Part shown: positions 47,177 through 57,594 of the stretch, in pieces
How the letters are laid out: every line of letters starts with the position of its first letter
Position numbering within the stretch: position 1 is the first letter of the stretch
From: Oreohelix idahoensis
Taxonomy: Eukaryota; Mollusca; Gastropoda; Stylommatophora; Oreohelicidae
Direction of reading: 5' to 3'
Length of the DNA: 64,000 bases
NCBI GenBank assembly: GCA_024509875.1
Contig: JAMPIV010018960.1
Location: 36,001-100,000, forward strand
Translations under genes and position numbers: made by a program
Notes under the pieces: generated by a model
The model's input: the letters and a program-made list of their open reading frames with translations, nothing else
Told to the model about the DNA's origin: nothing
The model's database searches: none

Positions 47177-47614
47177 CGTGACTGTTAGTTTATTCATCAT
47201 ATTTTTTTTAATAGTTTTACTGTACACGTTTTTTGATATGGAGATTGAATAATGAGTGCAGTATATCAGTGAAGGATTTTCAGACAAAAATATTTAAAAA
47301 ATGTTAGAAAGAAACTACTTTATCTGTGCTGTTTTCTTTTTTATAGTAAGGGTTAATCAAAGTGCACTATGTGTATATTTTTTCTTGTATGTGTAATTTT
47401 TTCACAAATTGCCCAATTGCATTAAAAAAAAATTACATTTAAAAAGTTACATTGTTTAAAAGCTTTTCCAAAGCTCTCCTCTCAAAAAAAGTTAGGCTGA
47501 ATGTCGAAACATCGCTAAAGTTTTTCCCAGTTATCCCACAGGGGAGCCGCAGAAAGAATGTAGTTGGTCAGGGGAGCCATGGACTCAAAAAGGTTGAAAA
47601 CCGCTGTACTATTA

Positions 47615-48484
47615 CAATAAGCACCATTTGTAACTCTAATAGAGGTTGTTGCTATTTAACGGCCCTCCGATGGCCGAGGACGTGCAATATTTTCACAATT
47701 ATAACTGCTTGCGCCCCATCTCTATCAAAATAACTATTTAAATCAACGTGCACACCATTTTCACTCTTGTATTCGTCGCTAGATCTATCAGTCAATTTTT
47801 GAAACATGTTTCTAGCTTATTCAGCCGTTAGACGAGATGTACAAGCATTTTTTGTGGTCCTATCACTAGTTGCCACGGTAAACAGTTTTACACGATTTGG
47901 TAACTAACCCATAACGCTGAAAAATATGAACATAATATCAATTTTTCAGTGTTCTACAACAACCATGCTTTGGGAATTTGTTTTCCGGTGGCAACTTAAA
48001 ATCTCGAACCAGATCTGAAAGTGTTTCAGTACATTTTTCATTCGTTTTATTACTAAAATTAGAACGACGCTCTGAGCGGCTTGCGGTCCAAATGATAGGA
48101 TTTCAAAAGCCGGTCCCACCGGCTCGTGGTAGTTAAAGTGTTAATAGCCTTCCCTAACTCCAAAACTGACTTCAGGTGTGGACGAGTGGTGTGGATTTAA
48201 ATAAGGAAATTTTTTTTCCTCCTTCGTTTAAAAAAAAAAAATTCCACAGTAGTAATAATTGTTTTTTTTCAGTTTTTAGCCTGATCTACCATCTTTATGG
48301 TTTAAGTCGTCTGTGTTAGGAGCCTTTTTGCCAGTTAACAGCAGCGATAGATTAGACAACTGATAACAGGGAGGAGGTAACACGGTAAAATCAGGCACTT
48401 TTTTTTTATTTCTCTTAATTTGTTAGGCAGCACTGTATCATTTTCTTCTTTCTTTCACGGGTAAGTCGCAGTCAGTTATTTGCC
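47615..48484 (+). other. End of the TTAA element and second part of the gypsy leader
   Basis: 47615-48140 belongs to the TTAA-flanked element and 48145-48484 to the gypsy leader. No gene is recognised in either. Confidence 0.45.
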
Positions 48485-48660
48485 ATGGCTGAGCGCGCAA
48501 AACTTAGAACAATGCTAAGAGAGGAAGCAAGGGAAATAGGACTACAAGGTGAAGTATAGCTAGCTTTTGTGAACGAAGAACTCGACAGATATAAGGCGGA
48601 GAAGAAGGAAGGAGTGTCGCGAAATTGGTTTCAAGTCATTGCAAATGAGTTCAGTTAGAT
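48485..48660 (+). pseudogene. Gag N-terminal fragment of the Gmr1-like element
   Basis: Opens MAERAKLRTMLREEAREIG in a GCCATGG context. It has a stop after 24 codons and then resumes LAFVNEELDRYKAEKKEG in frame. This short charged helix resembles gag starts of related elements (family recognition from memory). It lies where gag is expected, downstream of the leader and upstream of the gag part at 53710. Confidence 0.45.
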
Positions 48661-51090
48661 TTATAAACCCATCTACGATCGAGTGACCGCTTTCAAAATG
48701 GCGGCGTATCAGCGAAATGTGTATCGGACAGAGGAAATCGCCAACGATAATAAAAGCAGAAGGGAATCAGTATGAAAAAGATTTTACATTTCAGTACAGG
48801 GAAGGATTGTGTATAACTGCATATAAGAAGGAACGGTAGGAAGTTCTCATTTTCGGAGATATATGCGTATTTCGGCTGCCCACAGTTACGCTAACAGCTG
48901 GTAAACCCACTTCTGTTCGAAATATTAAAATCAACATATAACAGTTTGGGAATTTACATGGATAGGAAGATAGAGTTTTATCAGCTGTATAAAACTAGAT
49001 AAGATGGAACAATATGGATATTATATATGCTGAGAATGAGAAAGGCAAAATTTCAGTCGACGCACAGATCGGCTGAAATCACGGTTCGGGAAGGATTTTT
49101 TCAGGTCTAGTCTTAGGCTGTGACGTATCTGCTCTCCGATACGTTCGCGCTATCGTATATAAAGCGTTTCGGTAAAACTCTGAGAAGACCCAACGCAAGA
49201 GGTTGAGACAAGACTGAGGGCAGATAACGCCACGACTCTAAATCCATCTGAAGTGTGAGCGGATCGCCAGAAAATTTCAGTCTAAGTGTCTGGAGTCTGA
49301 GGGTAAGCGAATTTACGATAGCTATCCTGTATAATAATTTATTTTATTTTGTATTACAGGTTCATTTAGAATTCACAAAATATGCCTGTATAATATTCAT
49401 TGATATAACGTATTATTATTTTAATATGATTTATTCATGTGCTTAGTGGAAGATGGTGGCTTGTACAAAAACGTATCAAAACTAGCCCCACAGCCAAATA
49501 GAAAATATTTATTATATTTAATGCTGTATCTCGTCGATATTAAATGCATTATCGCTTACGAAGATAAAGGCAGTCCCATGGCAGAGATTGTCATAGGGAA
49601 ATGAAGTGTTAGAAACTTCATCATGGAAGATCCCAGTTTACGAGGTTAAGGTGACTAGTCCCCTTCCTCGCTGCCTTTGCCTTCCCTAGTTCGAGCGCAC
49701 AACTTCGTACCCATTTACAGCTAGTAAACTGGAGTGTTCTACAGCCAGTTTCAGTAGAAAGCAACCTGATCACGTGGTCACTCACTTTCTTTATTTTTGT
49801 ATTACTTTTGTGTAGATGCTAAGGATAGCATCAGTATTTGAATTCGTACTTGATATGATTTGGAAGGATCAAGTTATAGAATATGAAGGGATGTATAGGA
49901 GCGGAATAAACCAGATGATGTTTATTACTGATATGTTAATATTAATTCTATATCATTGAACTGATGTTACTTGCTATGACTGTATAACTTTGACACCTGA
50001 TGACTGACTTGTCTGACTTATGTGCTAGTCAGTTACACTTAATTGAAATGTTAATATTAATGCTATATCACTGAAATGATGTCCTTACTTACTATGATTG
50101 TATAACGGTGACATCTGATGACTGACTGGTCTGACATCTGTGCTAGTCAGCTACAAGTCTAGCCAGATACTAGCCAAGGCTGATATGTTGCAGGTTCCAT
50201 GAAATAACTCAAACCAGACTGTCCAGTATCAGAAGCGGTGTAGTTCATCCGAGGCAATCCCACAAAAGTGCAGGACCCCAAAGAGTGAACTTCAACTGGT
50301 CATTGGCATCCCTACTGTTGGGCCTACCAAGTCTGATATCAGCAAAGGACAGTTTCAGCAGTATCAAGTTGGAAAGATAAGTGTCCTGTTTGACACTGAC
50401 CACCTATACATGTGAAACAGCCAATAGTTCAAAACAATAATTAACCATACAGAAACCCAGTCAACTGATGACAGTTATCCTTAAATTCAAAGGACTAATA
50501 ACAGTGATTTCAGTAACTTTGTTATTTAAGATCTTGAAGTCTAAACAGACAATAATAGTAATTGTGTGAATATTTTTATATATATGTGTATACTCTTTTC
50601 CAACTAGTAGAAATAGAATATTAGTGTAATTATTAAACTATTTTAACTGTACCTGAGGATTTATTCACTTTTTCCATTTTGTGGGTTCAGTGAATGTACC
50701 TTTTACTTATCCCCTAGGCAAAGTCACTCAGCGTGCCAACCTAAGTCCACCATATTTTTATATACCAACAATTATTGAAACAATTTAAAAATGATCTTGT
50801 ATTATTATGTTTCCGCTACATTAAATAACTACTGTATTCTATTCTTTGTAGATTATTCAATATTTTAATATAAATAGGAACAAATATCAATACAAATATT
50901 ATGTTTTGCAAAATTTAAGTTCTGAACACATTAGTTTGAAATTTTATAATAAAATTGCCATATGTATATTTTGTTAAGACAGAAAGTCCAATAGTTTGAA
51001 GAACAAAACAATTAAATAAACCAAACATAAAACACGTTATTAAAATTTTAATATGAGTAATCATTGATTATTATTGATCTGAGTCATTAA
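48661..51090. other. Unassigned region between gag fragment and second hAT
   Basis: No gene. It must contain the undetected left end of the second hAT. A tandem duplication with a 115-bp period lies at 49933-50163 (ATGTTAATATTAATNCTATA each time, ~80-85% identical). Confidence 0.45.
49933..50163 (+). repeat. Two-copy tandem duplication, 115-bp period
   Basis: Copies 49933-50047 and 50048-50163 share CTGATGACTGACT and TGTGCTAGTCAG. Confidence 0.75.
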
Positions 51091-51094
51091 TCAA

Positions 51095-53012
51095 TTAATG
51101 GGACCCATGTCCTTGCTTCTCCTTGGTTAATTGTTCAATATCAGGTGTGTATTTTGTCAATTTCAGCTTCACACAGGCTTCTGAATGCACAGGTGTTAGG
51201 CGACTTCTCTGTGGACTTAAAACAGCTTTCATGTGTGAGAAAATTTGTTCACATGTATAAGTTGACCCAAAAGCCGAAAGTAGAGCAAATGCAACTTTCT
51301 TCAAACAGATGAACGCTTCAGGCAGGGATGTCCAGCAGTTGAGGATGGCAGCTGACTTTTCCAAGCAACTTCCTTCAAGAGTTTTTCGCAATTCTACAAA
51401 TTTTATCGTCCATAACTCTGATGCCTTGAATTCGATGTGTTGCATTTCAAAATTGTCAACATCCATCCACTCGAAAAGAGAAAGGTCAAATGGGATGTTA
51501 GTATGATCAATTAAGTCGGGCTTGATGAGGTAAGAAAACATGGGCCCGTGAATTTTGAAGTCTTGACCTCGTTTAGCAAACTCTCATTTGAGCGCTTCAA
51601 CGTATTTCTGAAGCTCATCTCTGTTGACAGTAAATCGATTTGAATGAGCCTTTACGTTTGGAAAGTACTTGTATGTGTTAGTGGTAATATCTCTGCAAAA
51701 TGTGTCTAATTTTGACGCAAATCCTTTCCAGTGCTCAAAAAGATCAAGTACTGTTTGACCCTGCCCGTGTAAACGCAAGTTTAATTCATTCAGATTTGTA
51801 GTTATGTCAGCCAGAAACATCAGCTTGCACAGCCAGTCCTCGTCATTCAATTCCGGGAAATGTTCTTTTTCATCAAGAAACACCTTGATTGCTTCTAGAC
51901 ATGATACAAATCTGTTCAAAACATTTCATCAAGAAACACCTTGATTGCTTCTAGACATGATACAAATCTGTTCAAAACATTACCTCGACTAAGCCAACGA
52001 ACATTGCTGTACAGCGGGAGGTCCGCATATGCGCTCTCCATTTCTTGTAGAAGAGATTTGAATTGCCTGTGGGTCAATGAAGAGCGAGAAACTATGAAGT
52101 TAACAATCTTGACAACAGTTTCCGTTACAGAGTTCAAGGATAGTGACGAAATCTTCGCACACGAATTCTCCTGGTGTATAATGCAATGGAATCTCAATAC
52201 TTGACGTCCACTACGATCTTCAAGAAGTTTAACAAATCCTTTGTTCTTTCCGACAAATGCAGGGGCGGCATCAGTAGTAACACAGAATATTTTATTCATG
52301 TTAATGTTCTAATTTTCAAAATAGCTTACAAATGCAGTTATAATGTCCTCTCCCTTGGCTGTACCATCAAAAGGTATCAAGCAGCACAGTTCTTCATAAA
52401 TACGGTCGTTGTCACAATATCGCGCAACTATAGCTAGGCGCGCCACGTCATTCACATCGACACTTTCGTCAAGAGCGACACTAAATACAACAGCTTGTTG
52501 TAACCCGGTTGTTTGTTTTACCGTTACATTTTCAGCCATATCAGTTATGCGCCTCTCGATTGATCTCGCAGAAGCCGGTATTTCTCGAATCCGAGACAGT
52601 ATTGTTTCTTTATTTGGTAAATCACTAAACAAAATTTCAGCACTGCTCAAAAAAGTTTCCTTGATGTATTCTCCATCTATGAAAGGTTTGCCCTTCGAAG
52701 CCACACACTGTGCAATTTTGTAACTACATTCGGTAGTTTTATTTTTGGTTCCAATTACTTGACTAAAAATACTACTTTGTTTTTTGTATCCAGAAACAAC
52801 CATTTTTATGGCTTCACTTTTCTCCTCAGAGTTTTTAAACATGGACTGATGTTTGGTTTGATAGTGTCTTTGTACACTTGACGTACGGCACACGACACTT
52901 TCATAACATAAAGCACAAACAGCACGATCCTTTTGTTGTGTGAATTCATATTCGTTTGTCCAAAAGTCTTGAAACGAGCGTATATCAAGTTTTTTTTTCT
53001 TTTTTGAGTCAT
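51095..53012 (-). pseudogene. Second hAT transposase (GTF2IRD2/ZBED-like)
   Basis: Minus strand. A degraded finger region starts at 53012. Then, from 52893, VQRHYQTKHQSMFK and SVALDESVDVNDVARLAI (first Asp) run to a stop near 52305, after which the same frame resumes CVTTDAAPAFVGKNKGFV (second Asp) and VRWLSRGNVLNRFVSC. A 56-bp tandem duplication at 51869-51980 shifts the frame. The rest continues LHGQGQTVLDLFEHW, has one stop at ~51586, and ends STYTCEQIFSHMKAV (catalytic Glu and dimerisation) and SEACVKLKLTKYTPDI. Damage is limited to a few lesions, so it is moderately young. Confidence 0.9.
51869..51980 (-). repeat. 56-bp perfect tandem duplication in hAT transposase
   Basis: TTCATCAAGAAACACCTTGA ... 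CTGTTCAAAACAT occurs twice in a row (51869-51924, 51925-51980). 56 is not a multiple of three, so it breaks the frame. Confidence 0.95.
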
Positions 53013-53685
53013 TTTAACGGCACCGCATTACTTAATAACCACACCAACTTTTGTGCTGCGGTCAACGGACTGTACGGGCATGAGTATGCGACAGCCGAGA
53101 GAACTGTAGAGGTGGTGGTGGTCGGGAGAGAGGGGAAGGATAGGACGGAAATATAACTTCGTCGAGGTCAGTCATTGTTGCTCCAAACTCACACTGGGAG
53201 TCAAAAACTGCGAGCGAAAACGAAATAAATACGCTCGTCCAGGCGCTAGCCAGACACTATTGCGTAATTATGATATTACGTCTCCACTTGCCCGTCAAAA
53301 TTCGCTTGGGATTCTTTTCAAGAATCTCATCCTGCAAACTACGGTAGCAGGTAGACGCCAGACTAGCGGGCACCGCAAAGTATAACCACTCCCCTTGAAA
53401 TTCGTTGAAGAATGTTTGTTCTCGGAAACGGTCCGTAAAAACAAAGACTTACGTGCAGTATAGTATGATCAGGCCTTTAGTTTGCATCAGGTGGCACATT
53501 CTTACCTTCAATGTCTAAAAACTTTCGTTTTGAAGGGTTGTGAAAAAGGGTATAGCTTTAAAAGAATTATATGCTTCTATTTAATTAAAAATTCATTTTT
53601 TTTTAAAATGAGATCATATACTGTACAGTATTTTAATTCACTCAGCGTGCCATTGAAAATCGTTCCACGTGCCACGCTTGGCACG
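53013..53685. other. hAT 5' flank, non-coding
   Basis: The transposon region upstream of its transposase (minus strand). No separate gene. Confidence 0.5.
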
Positions 53686-53709
53686 CGTGCCGTAGTTTGC
53701 CGACCCCTG
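53686..53709 (-). other. Terminus of the second hAT
   Basis: The minus strand reads CAGGGGTCGGCAAACTACGG, a classical hAT end. Gag coding sequence starts again directly after it. The opposite end was not found. Confidence 0.75.
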
Positions 53710-54180
53710 ATATACGACATGTTGAAGAAAGCTTTACTTGAGCGCTTCGAAATGAACGCTCGAAATTTTTGCAACTGTTCCGGAACAGCAGGAAGGAAGG
53801 AACCAAGACGTTTGCCAAGTTCGTTTCCCGTCTGAAGGGATATTTGACGAAGTGTTTGGAGCTTTTATAGCTTCCTTGCACATTTGAAGGGTTAGAAGAG
53901 CTCATTCTAACTGAGCAGATCAAAAGCACTTTGTCAAATGAAACCCGTAGATTTCTTGCTGAACAGGGAGCTGTAAAGCTGGAAGACACCTTAAGTAAGT
54001 TTGAGCGATATACCAATGCGTTAGCCGAGCTCCCAAGCTCAAAACGCAAGCTTACCGATGAGCCTTCTCGCAAAAATAACCTAACAGTCTTCCCATTCAT
54101 TTTCCCATCAACACCCAGGAAAAACTTTACCTCAGACCCCTCACCTTTCCCCAAAGGAAAATCGAAATTATAAAAACTCG
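53710..54180 (+). pseudogene. Gag, central and C-terminal part (Gmr1-like element)
   Basis: YDMLKKALLERFEMNAR, then (frame shift) KFVSRLKGY, then LTEQIKSTLSNETRRFLAEQG and LEDTLSKFERYTNALAELP. This is the SCAN-like capsid C-terminal pattern common in gypsy gag proteins. It begins immediately at the hAT terminus, which suggests that the hAT landed in gag. Two frame changes and a stop are present. Confidence 0.75.
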
Positions 54181-54389
54181 ATACCTCACCAACACCCATG
54201 ATCAGCCCAAACGTCGCTCATGGCAACCAGGCTAGAAAGGACACTACAAAGGGAAAACCCCTGCGCAAGGGACATCTGATCAGAGCAAACACACTGGGCC
54301 AAATCGAATAGGTTGTTTGCAAGCAGACTCGCAAAGGAGTAATAATGTTAGTGATTCTTAACCTGAGGGTGAGAGGCCTTCTACGCGAG

Positions 54390-54702
54390 GAACTGTTACA
54401 TTGAACGGGACTTCAACTTATTGTTTGTTTGATACAGGTTTGAGTTTTATTGTATTGTTGCGAGGCATTTGGTCAAACCTAGTCAAGAAACAGAAGAAAC
54501 CGTCAAATTATGTGGAGTTTTCAAAGATGCACCCATAACGCTTCCAGTCGCACTCGTGGAGATACACTCCGATTTCGTCCGAGGTGTTATTAAAGCGGCT
54601 TTAATGGATGATCCGATCTACCCAGTCATACTTGGATGTAGATATGTGTTTATAGGGAGACCGAAAGAGCCGATTGTGGCAGCAGTAACGACAAGATGGT
54701 AA
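54390..54702 (+). pseudogene. Aspartic protease of the Gmr1-like element
   Basis: GTVTLNGTSTYCLFDTG carries the DTG active site of retropepsins. After a frameshift near 54460 come VKLCGVFKDAPITLPVALVEI and a hydrophobic strand ending YPVILGC, the usual (I/L)LG motif. It lies between gag and integrase. Confidence 0.75.
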
Positions 54703-54789
54703 ACCAAAAAGGAACGGTAGTCTGCACCTAATATGTTACCTATGGAACTGAAAGAGGCGCAACTAAAGGACCCTACCTTGGAGCCCTGC

Positions 54790-55965
54790 TTTAGAAATTG
54801 CCCATGGCCAAGGACCCCATACACAACGGAGACATATTTTCTAAGGATGGAGTGCTGTATCGAAGAACCGGTGACCCTGAACAGGGACATAATCAGCTCC
54901 TAGTACCGACGCAGTACAGAGACCAAATCTTAGAAATGGGGCACTCTCTTCCCTTTAGCGGACATATGGGACAAAACGCAACTATACAGCAAATAATTAC
55001 TCACTATTGGTGACCAGGAATCAACACTGATATCATCAAATATGTGAATCCTGCGCCACGTGCCAACGTGTGGCACTCAAGCATTGGACACCCCCAGTTC
55101 CTATGGGAGAAATGCCAATAGTGGGGACTCCATTTGAACGGGTTGCAGTCGACATTATAGGACCCCTAGAAAGAACTAAAAGAAAGAACCGGTTTATCCT
55201 GACCTTAGTCGACACGTGTACTATGTGGGCCAAAGCTATACCGCTAAAATACACGGATTCCAAGCAATTCGCAGAAGCCCTAATGCAAATTTCTACACGG
55301 TTGGGATTCCCTCAACAAGTTTTGATGGATAACGGATCCCAATACCGTAGCCTCTTGATGGATGAGATCTTTAAGATCTTGAGGGACCAGCACATCTATA
55401 TAAGCCCCTATAATCCGGCCGGAAGTGGGTTAGTAGACGTGTCAACGGAAGCCTCACCATGATGTTACGTAAGCTGGGACAAGAGAAACCTGAAGATTGA
55501 GACCTTTTCATTCCTGCAGCATTATTCGCCTACAGGGACGTCCCCCGGGCCTCTACAGGTTTACTACCAGCTGCACTTCTATTCGGCAGACCTATTAAGC
55601 GCCCGCTAGAAGCCTTACTACGGTCAGTGACAGACCAGAAGGCTAATGAGACAGTCGTCTCAGCATTCAAGTATGTATCGGAGTTAAAGGAACGGCTAAA
55701 ACTAGGATGGGACCTAGAACTCAACCAACCTTAAGCGAGCACACATGAAGCACGCTAAACGATACAACAGAGAACGAAAGAGAGAGAATTGCAACCAGGG
55801 GAGAAAGTTCTGTTGCTACTTCCTACCGGAAACAACAAACTACGTATCGGATGGGAAGGGCCGTTTACCGTCCTTAAAAAGATCTCGAGAACTTCTACGA
55901 GATCTCTATTAAGGGAAAAGAAAATGTGTACCATATAAATCTGTTAAAGAAATATTTGGAAAGAC
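54790..55965 (+). pseudogene. Integrase of the Gmr1-like element (upstream of RT)
   Basis: The HHCC finger is at 54900-55070 (GHSLPFSGHMG, then CATCQR) with a stop between. The catalytic core is VAVDIIGPLERTKRKNRFILT (first Asp) and VLMDNGSQYRS (second Asp). The catalytic Glu region at ~55430 is disrupted by frame changes. The C-terminal domain shows RMG, EISIKGKENVYHINLLKKY at 55900-55960. The same KxKxxHINxL motif precedes RT in the copy at 4200, so integrase comes before RT in both. Confidence 0.88.
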
Positions 55966-56041
55966 CGGTGCCTTCTTCCCAACATCTCCTGGTGGTCGCT
56001 ATGGCAACCGAAGATGGGGAAGATGACGATAGTTGCATGGA

Positions 56042-56930
56042 ATACCCACTGCAACAAAAGGAGTCGTTTAAAGATGTTAAATTCGGCGACACTCTCTCAG
56101 AAGCACAACAGACAGAAACTAAGGCGTTACTGAAACAGTACTCGGCAGTCTTAACGGACATCCCTGGTTGAACACATCTCGTAGAGTTTGATATGAAGCT
56201 GACAAACGAGGCACCTGTGCGAACCAGAGTTTACTCGATCCCGTATGCGAAAGCTAACACGTTACGTGGAGAGATAGACAAACTACGTCAAGCTGGGATT
56301 AGCGAGTCTACATCTTCTTATAGCTCAAGCGTCGAAATGTTGCAGAAACCTAATAAGGAAGTTCGGCTATGTATTGACTATCGATTACTTAATAATACAG
56401 TCACTGAATTCCAGCCTGAACCACTGCAAAACGCTTCTGAACTGTTCACCAAACGTAGCAACGATAAAATTGTCTCCAAGATTGACATGAGTAAAGGTTA
56501 TTACCAAATACCAGTCAAGGAGGAAAGTAAACCTTTATTAGCCTTTAGCACCAGTGAAGGACATTATACTTTCAATTATGTCTTTCGGTTTGCACAACGC
56601 GCAAGGAGTCTTCACCGGGACGGTGAGAAAGCTTTTAGAACCATTGCAAAGTCCAAACATACACAATTTCATGGACGACACACTTATTTCAACGGATAAC
56701 TACGAAGAACATATTGCTACGGTGGCTTTGCTCCTCAGGAGACTACAGGAAGCTGGCCTCGCCGCCCGACCTAGCAAATGTTTAATCAGCTTTGAAAAGC
56801 TTGACTTCCTAGGGCATACTATTTCTCAAGGTTGTATGTGGCATGTGGCCAAAAACATCGAGAAAATACGTTCAGCAAAGAGGCCGAAAAACAAAGAGAG
56901 ACACAAGTTCTTTCCTTTCACTTTGTGAAT
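56042..56930 (+). pseudogene. Reverse transcriptase of the Gmr1-like element
   Basis: Enters with YSAVLTDIPG followed by a stop, then APVRTRVYSIPYAK, EVRLCIDYRLLN, SKIDMSKGYYQIPV (catalytic Asp) and, after a frameshift near 56560, MSFGLHNAQGVF, HNFMDDTLIS (catalytic box FMDD) and KLDFLGHTIS. Another frameshift follows near 56850. Confidence 0.9.
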
Positions 56931-57563
56931 ACTACCAAAAGTTTATCAAACACGTCAATGGTCTTACGGCGCCTCTCACTGACCTCACAAGAAAGGGAAA
57001 ATCCGATAAGGTTGTTTGGACCGCACAGTGTGAAAGCGCTACGTCACTCTGAAGGAACAAATGTCAAAATACCCCATTTAAGGTTACATGACCTTAAGAA
57101 ACCTTTCGTTTTGCGTGTAGATGCCAGCGGACAGGGAATCGGATCAACATTGCTTCAGGCAGATGACAAGCATCCAAACCTGTTATTTCCAGTTGCATAC
57201 GGCAGCCGTAAACTGAATACAGCAGAAAGGAATTAGTCGACCGTGGAGAGAGAACGTTTGGCTTTCGTGAAATGAATCAGGAGACACCATGAATATCTAT
57301 ATGATGTTTCATTCACGGCACAAACTGATCATGCTCCATGGGCATTCCTAGGAGCCAAGAAGGAATTTAACGCAAAGATTATGCGTTGGGCTCTACGGTT
57401 AAGCGTGTACTCGTTCAAAGTACAATATAAACCAGGAAAGGAGAATGTTGGAGTGGATTTTATGAGTCTAAATTGGAGCATGGAGGAGGATGATGCAATA
57501 GAGGATAGCAATCATTCGATAGCTAAGGATGACAGTAGTTTTATTTCCATAAATGAGATATGA
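56931..57563 (+). pseudogene. RT connection and RNase H of the Gmr1-like element
   Basis: CEYYQKFIKHVNGLTAPLTDL, then KPFVLRVDASGQGIGSTLL (catalytic Asp), YGSRKLNTAERN followed by a stop, and a final KPGKENVGVDFMS where ADxLS is usual. The stop at 57561-57563 lies 31 bp before the 3' LTR. No integrase follows, confirming the domain order. Confidence 0.85.
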
Positions 57564-57594
57564 ATGGATTCCACATCTTCAAGCCCGGACGAAC

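Larger units (their letters stand above)
42924..47606 (+). mobile_element. hAT transposon (ZBED5/SCAND3-like), with inserts
   Basis: Perfect 8-bp duplication TACTATTA (42916-42923, 47607-47614). Inverted ends are CAGCAGTTTTCAACC and CAGCGGTTTTCAACC, the Charlie-like hAT end. It codes for a broken transposase in two blocks separated by about 2 kb that includes a mariner. Confidence 0.93.
42761..48144. mobile_element. TTAA-flanked (piggyBac-like) transposon holding a hAT
   Basis: TTAA occurs at both ends (42761-42764; 48141-48144), with inverted ends CACATTAACTACC and CACTTTAACTACC (12 of 13 match). TTAA duplication is the mark of the piggyBac type. Without the hAT the element would be about 0.7 kb. 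No transposase is recognisable in 42765-42923 or 47615-48140, so it is probably a non-autonomous copy. Confidence 0.7.

Noticed and set aside
50725..53653. CACTCAGCGTGCCA at 50725 and 53640 as ends of the second hAT
   Set aside because: The two copies are in direct, not inverted, orientation and do not form hAT termini.
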